Origin: Candidatus Binatia bacterium
GTDB lineage: Bacteria; Desulfobacterota; Binatia; UBA1149; CAITLU01
Direction of reading: 5' to 3'
Assembly (NCBI GenBank): GCA_036493895.1
Contig: DASXOZ010000039.1
Coordinates: 1 to 42,194, forward strand
DNA length: 42,194 bases
The number at the start of each line of letters is the position of its first letter. Position 1 is the stretch's first letter. The position numbers and the translations under genes were made by a program. Under the pieces are notes generated by a model that made no database searches, was not told the origin of the DNA, and was given only the letters and a program-made list of their open reading frames with translations. This document shows positions 14,734-22,971 of this stretch, piece after piece.

Positions 14734-17700
14734 ATGAGGATTCGAAGCCGCGACTTGATCGTCGTCACCGGTCTTGTGCTCGCCGGCACCCAGGGAGCGT
14801 GGGCCCAGGGCTCTTTCTACAACTTCGAGACGCCGCCGGTGCATCCGGTCGAGATGACGCCCGACGGGACCCGCCTGCTCGTCACGAACACAGCCGACGG
14901 GCGCCTCGAGGTGTTCACGCTCGGCGGAGCGCTGCCGGTGCACACCGCATCGATCCCGGTGGGGCTCGAGCCGGTTTCGGTGCGAGCCCGGTCGAACAGC
15001 GAGGCCTGGGTCGCCAACAAGATCTCCGACACCGTCAGCATCGTCGATCTGACGGCCAGGAACGTCGTCGCGACGGTCGCGGCAGGCGACGAGCCCTGCG
15101 ACGTCGTCTTCGCGGGCAGCCCGCAGCGTGCGTACATCAGCCTGGCCCAGCCGAACCAGGTCACCGTCTACGACCCGTCGACGCTGGCGCACACCGCGAC
15201 GGTCAACATCCAGGGAAAGGACATCCGTGCCCTTGCCACCGATGGCACGCACGTCTACGCGGCGATCTTCGAGTCGGGAAACCGCTCGATGATCCTCCCG
15301 CAGTCGATCGTCGACGATCCGAGCGGCCCTTACGGCGGCGTCAATCCTCCGCCGAACAGCGGCATGAGCTTCAATCCTCCGATCGCAGGCGGCCTTCCGG
15401 CTCCTCCTGCAGTCTCGCTGATCATCAACCGCGAAGGGACCGACTGGAAAGACGACAACAACAACAAGTGGGATGCGCTGATCACCTGGGGCCTCAACAC
15501 CAACGACGTCGCGATCATCCAGACTTCGAACCTCGCGGTCACGTACGCGCTGGACCTGCTCAACATCAACATGGCCATCGCGGTCAATCCGGCCAACGGA
15601 CGCGTGTTCACCGTCGGCAACTACGGCCCGAACGAGCACCGCTTCGTCGAAAACGCGCTCGATAACCTTCGCATGCGCATCGCGAGCTTCGATCCGAACA
15701 ACGTCAACGTCGGCAACGGGGTGGCCGATCTCAATTCGCACCTGTTCGCGACGCCCGGAAATCCGCAGTTCCTCAAGACCAGCGTCACGCCGGCCGAGCA
15801 GCACATGTCGATCAGCGATCCGCGCGGCATCGTGTGGAAAAGCGACGGCTCGGGCGCCTACATCAGCGGCATGGGCTCGAACAACGTCATCAAGGCCAGC
15901 GCAACGGGAGCCCGTCTCGCGACGATCGACGTCGGGCAGGGACCCACCGGACTGGCTCTCGATACGCCGCGCCAGCGACTGTACGTGTGGAACCGGTTCG
16001 AAGGCAGCGTCTCGTCGATCGACACGGGCACCGACACCGAGCTCGGGCGCTCGAGCCTCTACGATCCGACGCCGGCAGTCATCAAGACGGGCCGCCCGTT
16101 CCTCTACGACGCGCACCTGACGAGCCGGCTCGGCAACGAGTCGTGCGCGTCGTGCCACGTGGACGCCAACCGCGACACCGAAGCGTGGGACCTCGGCGAC
16201 CCGGCCGGTTCGATGAAGACGCTGGACGTGCCGTGCAACACCGGCGTCGGGCCGTCCAATTCCTGCAGCGACTGGCATCCGATGAAAGGCCCGATGATGA
16301 CGCAGACGCTGATTGCGTCGGTCGGCACCGAGCCGCTGCACTGGCGCGGCGATCGCGAGAACATCGCAGCGTTCTCGGTCGGCTTCACCGACCTGATGGG
16401 CGCCGCGGCGCCGCCGACGCCCACGCAGATGAACCAGCTCGAAGCGTTCCTGGCAACGACACACTTCCCGCCCAATCCGTACCGCACGTTCGACGACGCC
16501 TCCCCGTCGTCGGTGCCGGGATATCCGGGCAACGCCGCCAACGGAGAGATCCTTTTCGACACGAGCGCGATCCAGGGCGGCACGACGACCTGCGTGACCT
16601 GCCACACGATGCCGACCGGAGGCGCGGGCTTCGTCGTTTCGCCCGACATCATCGGCGAGACCCAGGGAATCGCGGTTCCCCAGCTTCGCGACATGTACAG
16701 GAAAGTGGGCCTCGACTTCACGTCGACGACGAACAACCGCGGGTACGGCTTCGGTCACGACGGCGGCTTCGACACACTGTTCGATTTCCTGAAACAGTCG
16801 CGCTTCCATTTCCCCGCCGGCTCGCCGGGCGACACCGAGAGGCACGACCTCGAAGCGTTCCTGCTCTCGTTCCCGTCCGGCACTCACGCGGCGGTCGGCC
16901 GCCAGATCACCGTCGACGGTAACAACAAGGCTGTGCAGGCGACCATCGACCTGATCGACGCGATGCTCGGCCTTGCCGATGCCGGCAAGGTGGGGGTGAT
17001 CGCTCGCGGCAAGTTCGCAGGGGAGCAGCGCGGGTGGGTCTACGTTGCAGGCACCAACAGTTTCCAGTCGGACCGTGCCGGCGAAATGGTCACTGCCGAC
17101 AACCTGAGGCTCGGCTGTGCGGCCGCAAGCGAGGTCACGTTTACCGTCGTGCCGCCGGGCACGGAGGTGCGCCAGGGCGTCGATCGCGACGAAGACACCT
17201 GGTTCGACAGCGACGAGATCGATGCGGGAACCGATCCCGCTGATCCGAATTCTCATCCGAGCGGGATGGGAACCGACTCGGATGCCGACGGAGTGCCCGA
17301 TGCGAGCGACAACTGCCCGACGGTGTCCAATGCTTCGCAGGCGGATGCCGACGCAGACGGCGTCGGCGACGCGTGCGATCCGTGCACGTTCGGTGCGACT
17401 GCGACGCTGGCCCAGCTCGCGCTCGGCCGCGTCCCGCTGCCGCTCGGAGACGAATCGCTCAAGCTCAAGGGCGCCGTCGACGTGCCGACTTCGCCGGCGA
17501 TCGATCCGGCAACCAAAGGACTGCGCATCCTGGTCGGCGACGCGTCCAATGCGACGCTGCTCGACGTCACGGTGCCGGGCGGCGCGTCGTGGACGTCGAA
17601 GGCGACGGGTGCGACGTTCAAGAGCGCGGCGACGACGGGAATCCGTCGCATCAAGGTGCGCTGGAAGGCCGCGACCCCGGGGCACCTTCTGATCGGCATC

Positions 17701-17877
17701 AAGGGAAGCGGGCTTTCGGTCGATGCGACCGCTGCGACTCTGCCGCTTCACGCGACGGTCGTCATCGATCAGCCGGTGGCAGCCGGTGGCCAGTGCGGGG
17801 ACTTGTTGTTCCCGGGACCGTCTCCGGCACCCCACTGCGCGATGGCCGGCGGCGGGACTGCGATCTTCTGCAAGTAG
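14734..17877 (+). CDS. Secreted YncE-like beta-propeller/cytochrome c-like protein with thrombospondin type 3 repeats
   Basis: A 1047-residue exported protein. The signal peptide ends near GTQGAWAQG. Residues about 30-440 are beta-propeller repeats of the YncE/lactonase type (MTPDGTRLLVTNTADGRLEVF, RSNSEAWVANKISDTVSIVDL, DIGQGPTGLALDTPRQRLYVWN-like). Two c-type haem motifs follow: Cys471-Ala-Ser-Cys474-His475 and Cys620-Val-Thr-Cys623-His624, in the context of a dihaem cytochrome c peroxidase/MauG-like region. Around 820-885 are calcium-binding thrombospondin type 3 repeats (DTDADGVPDxxDNCP-type). The last 160 residues form a beta-rich C-terminal domain with no name known to me. Likely location is periplasm or cell surface; a redox role is inferred. 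Good Shine-Dalgarno-like GGGGGA precedes the ATG. A strong hairpin follows the stop. Confidence 0.85.
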   Translation: MRIRSRDLIVVTGLVLAGTQGAWAQGSFYNFETPPVHPVEMTPDGTRLLVTNTADGRLEVFTLGGALPVHTASIPVGLEPVSVRARSNSEAWVANKISDTVSIVDLTARNVVATVAAGDEPCDVVFAGSPQRAYISLAQPNQVTVYDPSTLAHTATVNIQGKDIRALATDGTHVYAAIFESGNRSMILPQSIVDDPSGPYGGVNPPPNSGMSFNPPIAGGLPAPPAVSLIINREGTDWKDDNNNKWDALITWGLNTNDVAIIQTSNLAVTYALDLLNINMAIAVNPANGRVFTVGNYGPNEHRFVENALDNLRMRIASFDPNNVNVGNGVADLNSHLFATPGNPQFLKTSVTPAEQHMSISDPRGIVWKSDGSGAYISGMGSNNVIKASATGARLATIDVGQGPTGLALDTPRQRLYVWNRFEGSVSSIDTGTDTELGRSSLYDPTPAVIKTGRPFLYDAHLTSRLGNESCASCHVDANRDTEAWDLGDPAGSMKTLDVPCNTGVGPSNSCSDWHPMKGPMMTQTLIASVGTEPLHWRGDRENIAAFSVGFTDLMGAAAPPTPTQMNQLEAFLATTHFPPNPYRTFDDASPSSVPGYPGNAANGEILFDTSAIQGGTTTCVTCHTMPTGGAGFVVSPDIIGETQGIAVPQLRDMYRKVGLDFTSTTNNRGYGFGHDGGFDTLFDFLKQSRFHFPAGSPGDTERHDLEAFLLSFPSGTHAAVGRQITVDGNNKAVQATIDLIDAMLGLADAGKVGVIARGKFAGEQRGWVYVAGTNSFQSDRAGEMVTADNLRLGCAAASEVTFTVVPPGTEVRQGVDRDEDTWFDSDEIDAGTDPADPNSHPSGMGTDSDADGVPDASDNCPTVSNASQADADADGVGDACDPCTFGATATLAQLALGRVPLPLGDESLKLKGAVDVPTSPAIDPATKGLRILVGDASNATLLDVTVPGGASWTSKATGATFKSAATTGIRRIKVRWKAATPGHLLIGIKGSGLSVDATAATLPLHATVVIDQPVAAGGQCGDLLFPGPSPAPHCAMAGGGTAIFCK

Positions 17878-17889
17878 CGAAGGGCTAAA

Positions 17890-17927
17890 GGCACCGGCGT
17901 CCCGTCGATTTACGGGGCGCCGGTGCC
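17890..17927. terminator. Strong hairpin terminator after the dihaem protein gene
   Basis: GGCACCGGCG (17890-17899) pairs with CGCCGGTGCC (17918-17927), and the stem continues inward through CCCGT/ACGGG to a 6-nt loop, about 16 bp in all. It begins 12 bases after the stop at 17877. No T-run follows on the plus strand; TTT follows on the minus strand. Termination on the plus strand is likely but may need Rho. Confidence 0.65.
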
Positions 17928-17966
17928 ATCGCCTCAGCGCGGCCCAGCGCGACCGCATTGCCGCGT

Positions 17967-17990
17967 AACCTTTCGGGCGCGCCGTTCGTG
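17967..17990 (+). promoter_or_regulatory. Candidate ECF sigma factor promoter (AACC-N16-CGTG)
   Basis: AACC at 17967-17970 and CGTG at 17987-17990 are 16 bases apart, resembling the AAC / CGT elements of many ECF-type promoters. It lies 31 bases upstream of the oxidoreductase gene whose last codon overlaps an ECF-like sigma gene, so autoregulation is possible. Such short elements occur by chance easily. Confidence 0.3.
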
Positions 17991-18020
17991 AAGGTCCCAA
18001 AACGACGGAGGTGACCCTTC

Positions 18021-19418
18021 ATGGCCACGGTCCAGAACCAATCGCTTTCGTTCGCCGCCGACCTGGGGGCGAATTCTCTCGTGCAGACGCGTTCGTCGGG
18101 CCCTGCGGCCTTCGACGCCGACGTCATCGTCGTCGGTGGCGGACTTGCCGGGCTGACGGCGGCCGCGTTCGCCGCGCGAGCCGGCGCGCGCGTCGTCCTG
18201 CTCGAACGCACCGAAGAAGCCGGCGGACGAGGGACAACCCATGAGAGCTCCGGATATCGCTTCAACGTCGGTCCGCATGCCCTCTACGACGGCGGCCCCG
18301 CGTACAAGACGCTTACCGAGCTCGGCGTGTCCTTTACCGGCCGGCGCCCGGCGGTCAGTGGCGGACTCGGGTTGCACCGCGGAGGACTTCACGCGCTGCC
18401 GGGCGGATTCATCTCGCTGCTGACGACGGATCTCGTTCCGCTCACCGGCAAGCTCGAGCTCGGCCGCGTGCTCGGCTCGCTCGCGAAGATCGATGCCGCG
18501 TCGGTCAAAGGTCAGACGTTGCGCCAGTGGCTCGACGCGACGTTCCGCGACGATGTCGTCCGTGCGCTCGTCGAAGCGCTCGCGCGGCTGACGTCGTACG
18601 CGCACGATCCGGAGCGCTCGTGCGCAGCGGCTTCGATCACGCAACTGCAGGCCGGATTCGCCGCTGGCGTCCTCTATCTCGACGGAGGATGGGGCACTCT
18701 GGTTGCCGGGCTGCGCAGCGCCGCCGAAGCGGCCGGTGCGCGCGTGAAAACCGGCCACCGCGTGAAATCGGTGCGCTCCCGCGGCGACGGTGCCGAGGTC
18801 ACGCTGACCGACGGACGCGCGCTGCGCGCGCGCATCGCAATTCTTGCGCTGCCGCCGCCGGTTGCGGCGGCGCTCGCCGAAGGCGACGGCGCCGCGACCA
18901 TCGCCGCGTGGGCCGGCAGCTCGATTCCGGTCAAGGCCGCGTGCCTCGACCTCGCTCTGCGGCGCCTGCCGGACCCGCGGCGCCTGTTCGTGCTCGGGAT
19001 CGATGCGCCGCTCTATTTCTCCGTGCATTCGGCTTCGGCCGCGCTCGCTCCCGACGGCGGAGCTCTCGTCCACGTCGCGAAGTACCTCGGCCCCGACTCG
19101 GGCGATGCCAAGCAGGTGGAACGGGAGCTCGAGGCGTTCTGCGATCTCGTGCAGCCAGGTTGGCGCAGCGTTCTCGTCGAGCGCCGCTATCTTCCGTCGA
19201 TGCTCGTCACCGGGGCACTCGTGGCCGCCGATCGCGAGAGGCCGGGTCCGGAGCTTCCCGATACCGATACCGTGCTGGTCGCCGGCGACTGGGTCGGGGA
19301 CGAGTCGATGATCGCCGACACTGCCGTCTCGAGCGGTCGCAAAGCCGGTCTGGTGGCGGCGGCGCGCGCCCGCGCGAGGGTCGCAGACGACAGCACTGCC
19401 GCCGCCGCGCTCGCATGA
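18021..19418 (+). CDS. FAD-dependent amine oxidase/phytoene desaturase-like oxidoreductase
   Basis: A 465-residue flavoprotein. DVIVVGGGLAGLTAAAFAARAGARVVLLERTEEAGGRG places the GxGxxG dinucleotide site at residues 39-44, the ribose-binding acid at Glu62 and the GGR(G) motif at 68-71. FNVGPHALYDGGPAYKTLTELG is the family's next block. The C-terminus has DTVLVAGDWVGDESMIADTAVSSGRKAGLVAA, the second FAD contact. It is in the phytoene dehydrogenase/protoporphyrinogen oxidase superfamily; the substrate is unknown. GGAGGTGA precedes ATG 18021. Its stop overlaps the ATG of an ECF41-like sigma factor (ATGA). ECF41 sigma genes typically sit next to oxidoreductases, so this may be that sigma factor's target. 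Confidence 0.85.
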   Translation: MATVQNQSLSFAADLGANSLVQTRSSGPAAFDADVIVVGGGLAGLTAAAFAARAGARVVLLERTEEAGGRGTTHESSGYRFNVGPHALYDGGPAYKTLTELGVSFTGRRPAVSGGLGLHRGGLHALPGGFISLLTTDLVPLTGKLELGRVLGSLAKIDAASVKGQTLRQWLDATFRDDVVRALVEALARLTSYAHDPERSCAAASITQLQAGFAAGVLYLDGGWGTLVAGLRSAAEAAGARVKTGHRVKSVRSRGDGAEVTLTDGRALRARIAILALPPPVAAALAEGDGAATIAAWAGSSIPVKAACLDLALRRLPDPRRLFVLGIDAPLYFSVHSASAALAPDGGALVHVAKYLGPDSGDAKQVERELEAFCDLVQPGWRSVLVERRYLPSMLVTGALVAADRERPGPELPDTDTVLVAGDWVGDESMIADTAVSSGRKAGLVAAARARARVADDSTAAAALA

Positions 19419-20449
19419 GCAGGGCGGAGGCGACAGAGTCGCCGCCGGAGCTCCTGGCGGCGATGGCAGACCGATCCGCAGCGCTGTTCGACGAGCATCG
19501 CGGGTTCCTGTGGGGACTGCTCTACCGGATGACCGGCTGCGCGGCCGACGCCGACGATCTCGTGCAGGAGACGTTCGTGCGCCTGCTCGAGAAGGATACG
19601 GACGGCGACGACCGGCCTCTCAGGCCGTGGCTCGTGCGCGTCGCGATGAACCTTGCACACGATCTGCTGAGACGACGCAGGCGAAGTCCGTATGTCGGTC
19701 CCTGGCTGCCGTCGCCGGTCGCCGGGGACGATGAGAGCGAACGTATCGAGGCCGTCGAGGTCGTCGCGTCCGGCGTCAGCACCGAGGGCCGTTACGATCT
19801 CATCGAGAGCATGTCGATGGCGTTCCTCGTGGCGCTGGAGGCGCTGACGCCGCGCCAGCGTGCCGTGCTGCTGCTGCGCGACGTGTTCGACTACTCGGTG
19901 CGCGAAACCGCGGTGGTACTCGGTTCCAGCGAAGGAGGAATCAAGGTCGCGCACCTGCGCGCGCGGCGCGCGATGCAGGGCTACGAGGGGACGCGGCACC
20001 CGTCGGTGGCTGCGGCGCGCGACAAGGCCCGCGAGGCGCTGTGGAAATTCACCGAAGCGCTGGTCGCCGGCGACCTGGCCCGCGTCGAGGACCTGCTCAC
20101 CGAGGACTGCCGCGCGCTGAGCGACGGCGGCGGCGAGTTCTACGCCGCGCTCAACCCCATCCTCGGAGCTTCGCGCGTCGCGCGTTTCTACCAGGGCATC
20201 CTGTCGAAATACGGGGGCGTCGGCTCGATCGTCGGCATGCTGGTCGGCGGCATGCCGGCGCTGTACCTCGACTTGCCGGACCGTGGCGCCGGCCATCCGG
20301 AGATCGACGCGTCACGCGTGGCGCGTCGCTTCGTGCTTCAGGCCGACGTCGATTCGAACGGGCGTATCACGACGCTCTACGCCGTGCTCGCCAGCCGCAA
20401 GCTGACGCACTCTAGGCCCCGAGAAGCTGCTTCTTCAGGTCGCGCTTGA
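19415..20449 (+). CDS. ECF41-like RNA polymerase sigma factor with SnoaL-like C-terminal domain
   Basis: A 344-residue sigma70-family factor. Region 2 (about 22-90): FDEHRGFLWGLLYRMTGCAADADDLVQETFVRLLE. Region 4 (about 135-190): LEALTPRQRAVLLLRDVFDYSVRETAVVLGSSEGGIKVAHLRARRAM. Residues 200-330 are a SnoaL/NTF2-like extension. The three ECF41 hallmarks are present in altered form: WLPSP (97-101, normally WLPEP), DGGGE (237-241, normally DGGG-K/R) and ASRKLTH near the C-terminus (normally NPDKLRH). In studied members the extension acts as a built-in regulator instead of an anti-sigma factor, and none is encoded here. ATG 19415 overlaps the oxidoreductase stop. The 3' end overlaps the convergent ligase gene by 38 bp. 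Confidence 0.87.
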   Translation: MSRAEATESPPELLAAMADRSAALFDEHRGFLWGLLYRMTGCAADADDLVQETFVRLLEKDTDGDDRPLRPWLVRVAMNLAHDLLRRRRRSPYVGPWLPSPVAGDDESERIEAVEVVASGVSTEGRYDLIESMSMAFLVALEALTPRQRAVLLLRDVFDYSVRETAVVLGSSEGGIKVAHLRARRAMQGYEGTRHPSVAAARDKAREALWKFTEALVAGDLARVEDLLTEDCRALSDGGGEFYAALNPILGASRVARFYQGILSKYGGVGSIVGMLVGGMPALYLDLPDRGAGHPEIDASRVARRFVLQADVDSNGRITTLYAVLASRKLTHSRPREAASSGRA

Positions 20450-22115
20450 GAATCTTGCCGGCGGGATTGCGCGGCAGCGGCTCGTCGAAGAACCAGACCT
20501 TGACCGGAACTTTGAAGCTCGCGAGTCTTTCGCCGACCCACTTCTTGAGCTCTTCTTCGCTCGCGCTGCGGCCGGCGGCCAGGTGCACCACCGCGCCGAC
20601 TTCCTCGCCGAGCACCTTGTGCGGGATGCCGATCACCGCGGCATCGGTAACCGCGGGGTGTTCGAACAGCGCACCCTCGACTTCGACGGAAGAAATATTC
20701 TCGCCGCCGCGAATCAGCAGGTCTTTGGCGCGGTCGACGAGGTAGACGAACCCCTCTTCGTCGATGCGTGCGAGGTCGCCGGTATGGACCCAGCCGTCGG
20801 TGAACGTCGCGGTCGTTGCTTCCGGTTTGTGGAAGTATTCCTTGACGACGTTCGGTCCCTTGATCCACAGCTCGCCGACCTGGCCGGCCGGCAGCGTGCG
20901 GCCTTCTTCGTCGACGACCTTGAGGTCGCAGACCGAAACCGGAACGCCGACGCTGTCGGGATGGCGAAGGTAATCGACGCCCATGTTCATCGTCGTGACC
21001 GACGACGTCTCGGTCATGCCGTAGCCATTGCTCGGAGTACGGCCGGGAAACATTTCCTCGATCATGCGCACCAGCTCGGGAGCGGCAGGCGCGCCGCCGT
21101 AGCCGATCGAGCGCACGCTCGAAAGGTCGCGTGTCTTGAAGTCCGGGTGCGTCAGGACCTGCCAGACCATCGCGGGAACTCCGCCGAACGTGACGACTTT
21201 CTCGCGCTCGATCAGCTCGAGGGCGCGCGCGGGATCCCACTTGTGCATGATCACGAGCTTGTTGCCGGCGGCCAGGTTCGCAACGAGGATCGAATGGCAG
21301 CCGGTGGCGTGGAAGAACGGCACGGACAGCAGGTAAACGCTCTGGCCCGGGCCTGCCGGCGGTTTGGCGCCGGGCACTGCTCCGCGCATCGCGGCGCGCA
21401 TGTTCGCAAAGCGCAGGCTGAACAGGTTGCCGCAGATGTTGCGGTGGGTGCCGAGCACGCCTTTCGGATGTCCCGTGGTGCCTGACGTGTAGAAGATCGT
21501 CGCGTCGTCCTCCGGATCGAGCGCAACCGCCGGCATTTCGGCACCGGCGGGCGGGTTACCGAGGACGCGGTCGAAGTGCTCGGCTCCGCCGGGAAGCTCC
21601 GCTCGCGGGTCGCGTGCGACGATGATGCGAAGGCCCGCAAGCTGCGAGAGCTCGGGAACCAGGCGGTCGAGGCGCTCGGCATCGCCGAAAAGAACGGTCG
21701 AGCCTGAGTCCTGAAGACCGTAGACGAGCTCGGGCCCGGTCCACCACGCATTGAGCGGCACGACGATGGCGCCTGCGGACGCGGCGGCCCAGAACGCGAC
21801 GGACCACTCGGGGAAGTTACGCATCGCGATCGCGACGCGGTCTCCCTTCTTTACGCCGTAACGATCGCGCAGGACTTGCGCGAGGTGGGTGCAGGCGAGG
21901 AAGTGCCGCTCGAACGTCCAGCGGTCGTCTTCGTAGACCATGAAATCGGTGTCGCCGTGCGTTCGGCTCAGTGCCAGCACGGCGGCGAGCGAGGCCGGAG
22001 CGTTCTTCCACACGCGCGTCGGAACGCCGCGAATGACGATCTCTTCCATCTCGAGCACTTCGCCGGGCGCAGTCAGCCTGGCATGGATTTCGTGGATCGA
22101 CGGTGCGTTGTTCAT
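20412..22115 (-). CDS. Acyl-CoA synthetase (AMP-forming)
   Basis: A 567-residue ANL-superfamily ligase that activates a carboxylic acid as acyl-AMP and transfers it to CoA. The P-loop-like A3 motif is IFYTSGTTGHPKG at 207-219; A5 is NGYGMTETS; A7/A8 are WVHTGDLARIDEEGFVYLVDRAKDLLIRGGENISSVEVE; the catalytic lysine lies in NPAGKILKRDLKK at the C-terminus. The N-terminal domain, including the long ADVRYGVKKGDRVAIAMRNFPEW-like block, is of fatty-acyl-CoA ligase type; chain length cannot be judged. ATG 22115 was chosen because upstream codons run through a 9-bp tandem repeat. Its 3' end overlaps the sigma factor gene on the other strand by 38 bp. Confidence 0.9.
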   Translation of the reverse strand: MNNAPSIHEIHARLTAPGEVLEMEEIVIRGVPTRVWKNAPASLAAVLALSRTHGDTDFMVYEDDRWTFERHFLACTHLAQVLRDRYGVKKGDRVAIAMRNFPEWSVAFWAAASAGAIVVPLNAWWTGPELVYGLQDSGSTVLFGDAERLDRLVPELSQLAGLRIIVARDPRAELPGGAEHFDRVLGNPPAGAEMPAVALDPEDDATIFYTSGTTGHPKGVLGTHRNICGNLFSLRFANMRAAMRGAVPGAKPPAGPGQSVYLLSVPFFHATGCHSILVANLAAGNKLVIMHKWDPARALELIEREKVVTFGGVPAMVWQVLTHPDFKTRDLSSVRSIGYGGAPAAPELVRMIEEMFPGRTPSNGYGMTETSSVTTMNMGVDYLRHPDSVGVPVSVCDLKVVDEEGRTLPAGQVGELWIKGPNVVKEYFHKPEATTATFTDGWVHTGDLARIDEEGFVYLVDRAKDLLIRGGENISSVEVEGALFEHPAVTDAAVIGIPHKVLGEEVGAVVHLAAGRSASEEELKKWVGERLASFKVPVKVWFFDEPLPRNPAGKILKRDLKKQLLGA

Positions 22116-22154
22116 CGGTGGTCCTTGCGCTGCAGCCGGTGAAAGCAGGGAATT

Positions 22155-22199
22155 CCCGCAGTTGGAACAGTTGGAACAGCTCGAACAGCTCGAAATGGG
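22155..22199. repeat. 9-bp tandem repeat in the acyl-CoA synthetase leader
   Basis: Units GGAACAGTT, GGAACAGCT, CGAACAGCT and CGAAATGGG run from 22164 to 22199, preceded by a weaker unit at 22155. They are 40 to 84 bases upstream of the ATG at 22115 (minus strand) and would be in its 5' leader. No function is evident. Confidence 0.7.
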
Positions 22200-22375
22200 A
22201 AAGCTTATAACCGAGACCGCCTCCGGGTGAAGCTCCGGCTGCGGAGGGCATCGGGCAGCCTCGCCGGCGGTCCGTGGTCGCCTCTTTTTCGCCAGATCAC
22301 GACGCAAATCGCCCGGCACCGTGCGGCGCGCCGTCGCGGTTGCACAAATCCGGCCCCGTGGCGATATGCGCGCCG

Positions 22376-22966
22376 ATGCCGCGCTACGCCGACGACCTTA
22401 CGCTGCGCCTGGCGCGCCGCCAGTATTTCGACGCCAACGGGTTCGGCGAGGGCGGCTACGACGAGAAGTGGGTCAAGGTAAAGATCGGTCCCTTGCCGTT
22501 CGCGTTCCCGAACACTGCCCAGCGAGTGCGCTCGGTGCGACTCCACGACCTGCACCACGTCGTCACCGACTACGGCACCGACATGACCGGCGAGTCGGAG
22601 ATCGGCGCGTGGGAAATCGCATCCGGATGCCGCGACCACTGGGCGGCGTGGGTGCTCAACCTGTCGGCGTTCGGGCTCGGGCTGCTGATTGCGCCGCGGG
22701 CGATGTGGACGGCTTTCGCGCGCGGACGCCACAGCGCGAATCTCTACGACGGCGAATACGACGAGGCGCTGCTCGACGAGAGCGTGCGCTCGCTGCGCAG
22801 CCGCCTGCGCCTCGGTGCGGCAGCGCCTGCTGCCAACGCGACCGACGTCCTCGCGTTCGTCGCCTGGTCGCTGGCGGGAATCCTCGTCTTCGGCACCGCG
22901 CTTGCGCTGACGCTCGCCCCGCTGGTGCTGATCGTTGCGTCGCTGCTGCGCCTGCTGATGCATTGA
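22376..22966 (+). CDS. Coq4-like protein with C-terminal membrane segments
   Basis: A 196-residue protein that no common annotation fits fully. His57-Asp58-x-x-His61-x11-Glu73 (RLHDLHHVVTDYGTDMTGE) matches exactly the HDxxH-x11-E metal-binding motif of Coq4, a ubiquinone-biosynthesis protein. The following EIGAWEIASGCRDHWAAW and AFARGRHSANLYDGEYDEALLDESVRSLRSRLRL resemble the helical core and end of Coq4. Residues about 155-195 are a long hydrophobic region, probably one or two membrane spans, which standard Coq4 lacks. A role in quinone or other lipid hydrolysis/decarboxylation at the membrane is inferred. ATG 22376 chosen; upstream frame is not conserved-looking. A serine hydrolase gene begins 5 bp after its stop. 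Confidence 0.6.
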   Translation: MPRYADDLTLRLARRQYFDANGFGEGGYDEKWVKVKIGPLPFAFPNTAQRVRSVRLHDLHHVVTDYGTDMTGESEIGAWEIASGCRDHWAAWVLNLSAFGLGLLIAPRAMWTAFARGRHSANLYDGEYDEALLDESVRSLRSRLRLGAAAPAANATDVLAFVAWSLAGILVFGTALALTLAPLVLIVASLLRLLMH

Positions 22967-22971
22967 CGGCG

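Noticed and set aside
17890..17927. Third copy of the REP-like palindrome
   Set aside because: Although it is also a long hairpin after a stop codon and contains GGCACCGGCG, it lacks the GGGGTCAGGCACC core.
14626..18000. A 1124-codon open frame on the minus strand opposite the dihaem protein gene
   Set aside because: It is rich in Arg, Asp, His and Val in the pattern that GC-rich codon use produces on the opposite strand; no recognisable motif, and the plus-strand frame has signal peptide, haem motifs and calcium repeats.
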